Assembly: GCA_030636745.1 (NCBI GenBank)
Contig: DAOVWH010000085.1
Span: 1 to 7,323, forward strand
DNA length: 7,323 nt
Direction of reading: 5' to 3'
Source of the DNA: UBA1672 sp023140905
Lineage (GTDB): Bacteria > Pseudomonadota > Alphaproteobacteria > Micavibrionales > Micavibrionaceae
Part shown: in pieces, positions 6,425 to 7,323 of the stretch
How positions within the stretch are numbered: position 1 is the first letter of the stretch
How the letters are laid out: each line of letters opens with the position of its first letter
Translations under genes and position numbers: made by a program
Notes under the pieces: model-generated
What the model was told of the DNA's origin: nothing
The model's database searches: none
The model's input: the letters and a program-made list of their open reading frames with translations, nothing else

Positions 6425-7323
6425 ATGACCCTTCGCATAAAAACACGTTTTCTGGTGAGAACCTTAATCTTTATCATGATCGGTGCCGTAACGATCGTGT
6501 TTACTGATCTGCTTATCCTAAACCAAAACCGCGCAGCAAATCCTTCGTGGTGGTATAATAACATCTTTACAAAAATCGCCGCTATGTCTTCAGGACAAGA
6601 CAATACTGTGGATGTTGCAGCGCTTAAATCACGGCATAAACATTACATGAAAATAGGGATTCCTCTGCCTCATAACAATTTCAGGCCTCATAATAATTTT
6701 AGCGTGCCGAAAATCATATCACCGTTTCCTAATAACAATTCTTCTGTTGTTGCCAATCTCGGCACCAATGTAAATACAAACACAGATCCAAACAGACTTG
6801 CACACATAGAACCGGCAAGTGGCGTTGAATCAACTATTTCAAATAATGCATCAATACTAAAACATTCATCGCCTGAACATAGTTCTGATGTTGGATTAAC
6901 TGCCTTAAGCCTCGATGAAGAAGATATCACAAGTATCTACGCACGGCACAATATCGAAGATGTTATTATGCAATATGGAGAAATTCCTGAATTTGATCCA
7001 CTCTCATCCAGAGTATCTAATATTGCCGAAGATAATAGCCCTGCCGAACCTTCAACAACAGATATAAAAGAACACGGTGATACATATGAGGTCTACACTC
7101 ATGCTCCCATCGAAGTAAATGATAAAAACGCTGATGATGTACGTGATTCATATCAATATATAAAGCCTCAGGAATATGGAAAGATCGCTATCATCATTGA
7201 CGATATGGGATTGTCATTACGCAGCAAAATTATTGAAATCATGCCAGCGCCATTAACTCTGTCATATTTGCCCTATGCAAAAAATTTGCAGCAACATGCA
7301 CAAAGAGCGATTGCTAACGGCCA
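6425..7323 (+). CDS. Divergent polysaccharide deacetylase (YibQ-like), partial 3' end
   Basis: The visible 299 residues run off the right edge. A short basic N-terminus (MTLRIKTRFLVR) leads into one hydrophobic segment at about residues 13-33. This is probably a signal anchor, so the rest should lie in the periplasm. Residues ~35-250 form a low-complexity Asn/Ser/Thr/Asp-rich linker with no recognised domain, including the repeated PHNNF at 82-92. The conserved domain starts at about 252 with KIAIIIDDMGLS, followed by PAPLTLSYLPYAKNL and HAQRAIANG. These are the opening motifs of the divergent polysaccharide deacetylase family (DUF610/YibQ), which often accompanies envelope genes such as envC and ctpA. 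The Asp-Asp pair at 259-260 matches the family metal-binding position. The substrate is unproven. An in-frame TGA at 6398 and no intervening start codon make ATG 6425 the earliest start. No clear ribosome binding site precedes it. Confidence 0.85.
   Translation, partial: MTLRIKTRFLVRTLIFIMIGAVTIVFTDLLILNQNRAANPSWWYNNIFTKIAAMSSGQDNTVDVAALKSRHKHYMKIGIPLPHNNFRPHNNFSVPKIISPFPNNNSSVVANLGTNVNTNTDPNRLAHIEPASGVESTISNNASILKHSSPEHSSDVGLTALSLDEEDITSIYARHNIEDVIMQYGEIPEFDPLSSRVSNIAEDNSPAEPSTTDIKEHGDTYEVYTHAPIEVNDKNADDVRDSYQYIKPQEYGKIAIIIDDMGLSLRSKIIEIMPAPLTLSYLPYAKNLQQHAQRAIANG
6668..6700 (+). repeat. Short tandem duplication inside the deacetylase linker
   Basis: Two 15-base units, CCTCATAACAATTTC (6668-6682) and CCTCATAATAATTTT (6686-6700), are separated by AGG and differ at two third-codon positions. 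Both encode PHNNF. The differences are synonymous, so the duplication is not recent or the peptide is under some constraint. Confidence 0.6.

Overview
This 7.3-kb window looks like chromosomal core-gene DNA from an AT-rich alphaproteobacterium. Four things support that. The LexA begins with an MLTKKQKDLL-type N-terminus followed by LKSKSGIHRLI, a pattern typical of alphaproteobacterial LexA. A GTTC-N7-ATTC site in the lexA promoter resembles the alphaproteobacterial SOS box. ComEC carries the cysteine-bearing C-terminal domain seen in this class instead of a metallo-beta-lactamase domain. The neighbourhood trp(G)DC - lexA - comEC - gltX is a known alphaproteobacterial arrangement. Genus cannot be fixed from the sequence.

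Layout from left to right. Positions 1-1211 (minus) hold most of gltX, glutamyl-tRNA synthetase, whose C-terminus lies beyond the left edge. A 75-bp divergent gap separates it from comEC (1287-3563, plus), an inner-membrane DNA-uptake channel. comEC converges on lexA (3582-4262, minus), the SOS repressor, with only 18 bp between their stop codons. lexA starts at a GTG behind a strong ribosome binding site and has a TTGACA promoter with an SOS-box-like site over its -10 element. Upstream of lexA are trpC (4390-5175) and trpD (5198-6235), both minus and intact, encoding two successive steps of tryptophan synthesis.

The most notable object is a 28-codon reading frame at 6232-6318 (minus), immediately before trpD and overlapping its start as ATGA. 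Its first 11 residues are a TrpG/PabA N-terminus and its last 17 a TrpG/PabA C-terminus. It therefore reads as a trpG gene that has lost nearly all of its middle, including every glutaminase catalytic residue, by an in-frame deletion. The coupling junction to trpD is preserved.

To the right, after a 106-bp AT-rich divergent gap, lies the 5' part of a plus-strand gene (6425 to the window end). It encodes a membrane-anchored protein of the divergent polysaccharide deacetylase (YibQ) family with a long low-complexity linker. No RNA genes, mobile elements or CRISPR arrays were seen. Apart from the trpG remnant, I found no sign of an undescribed multi-gene system.
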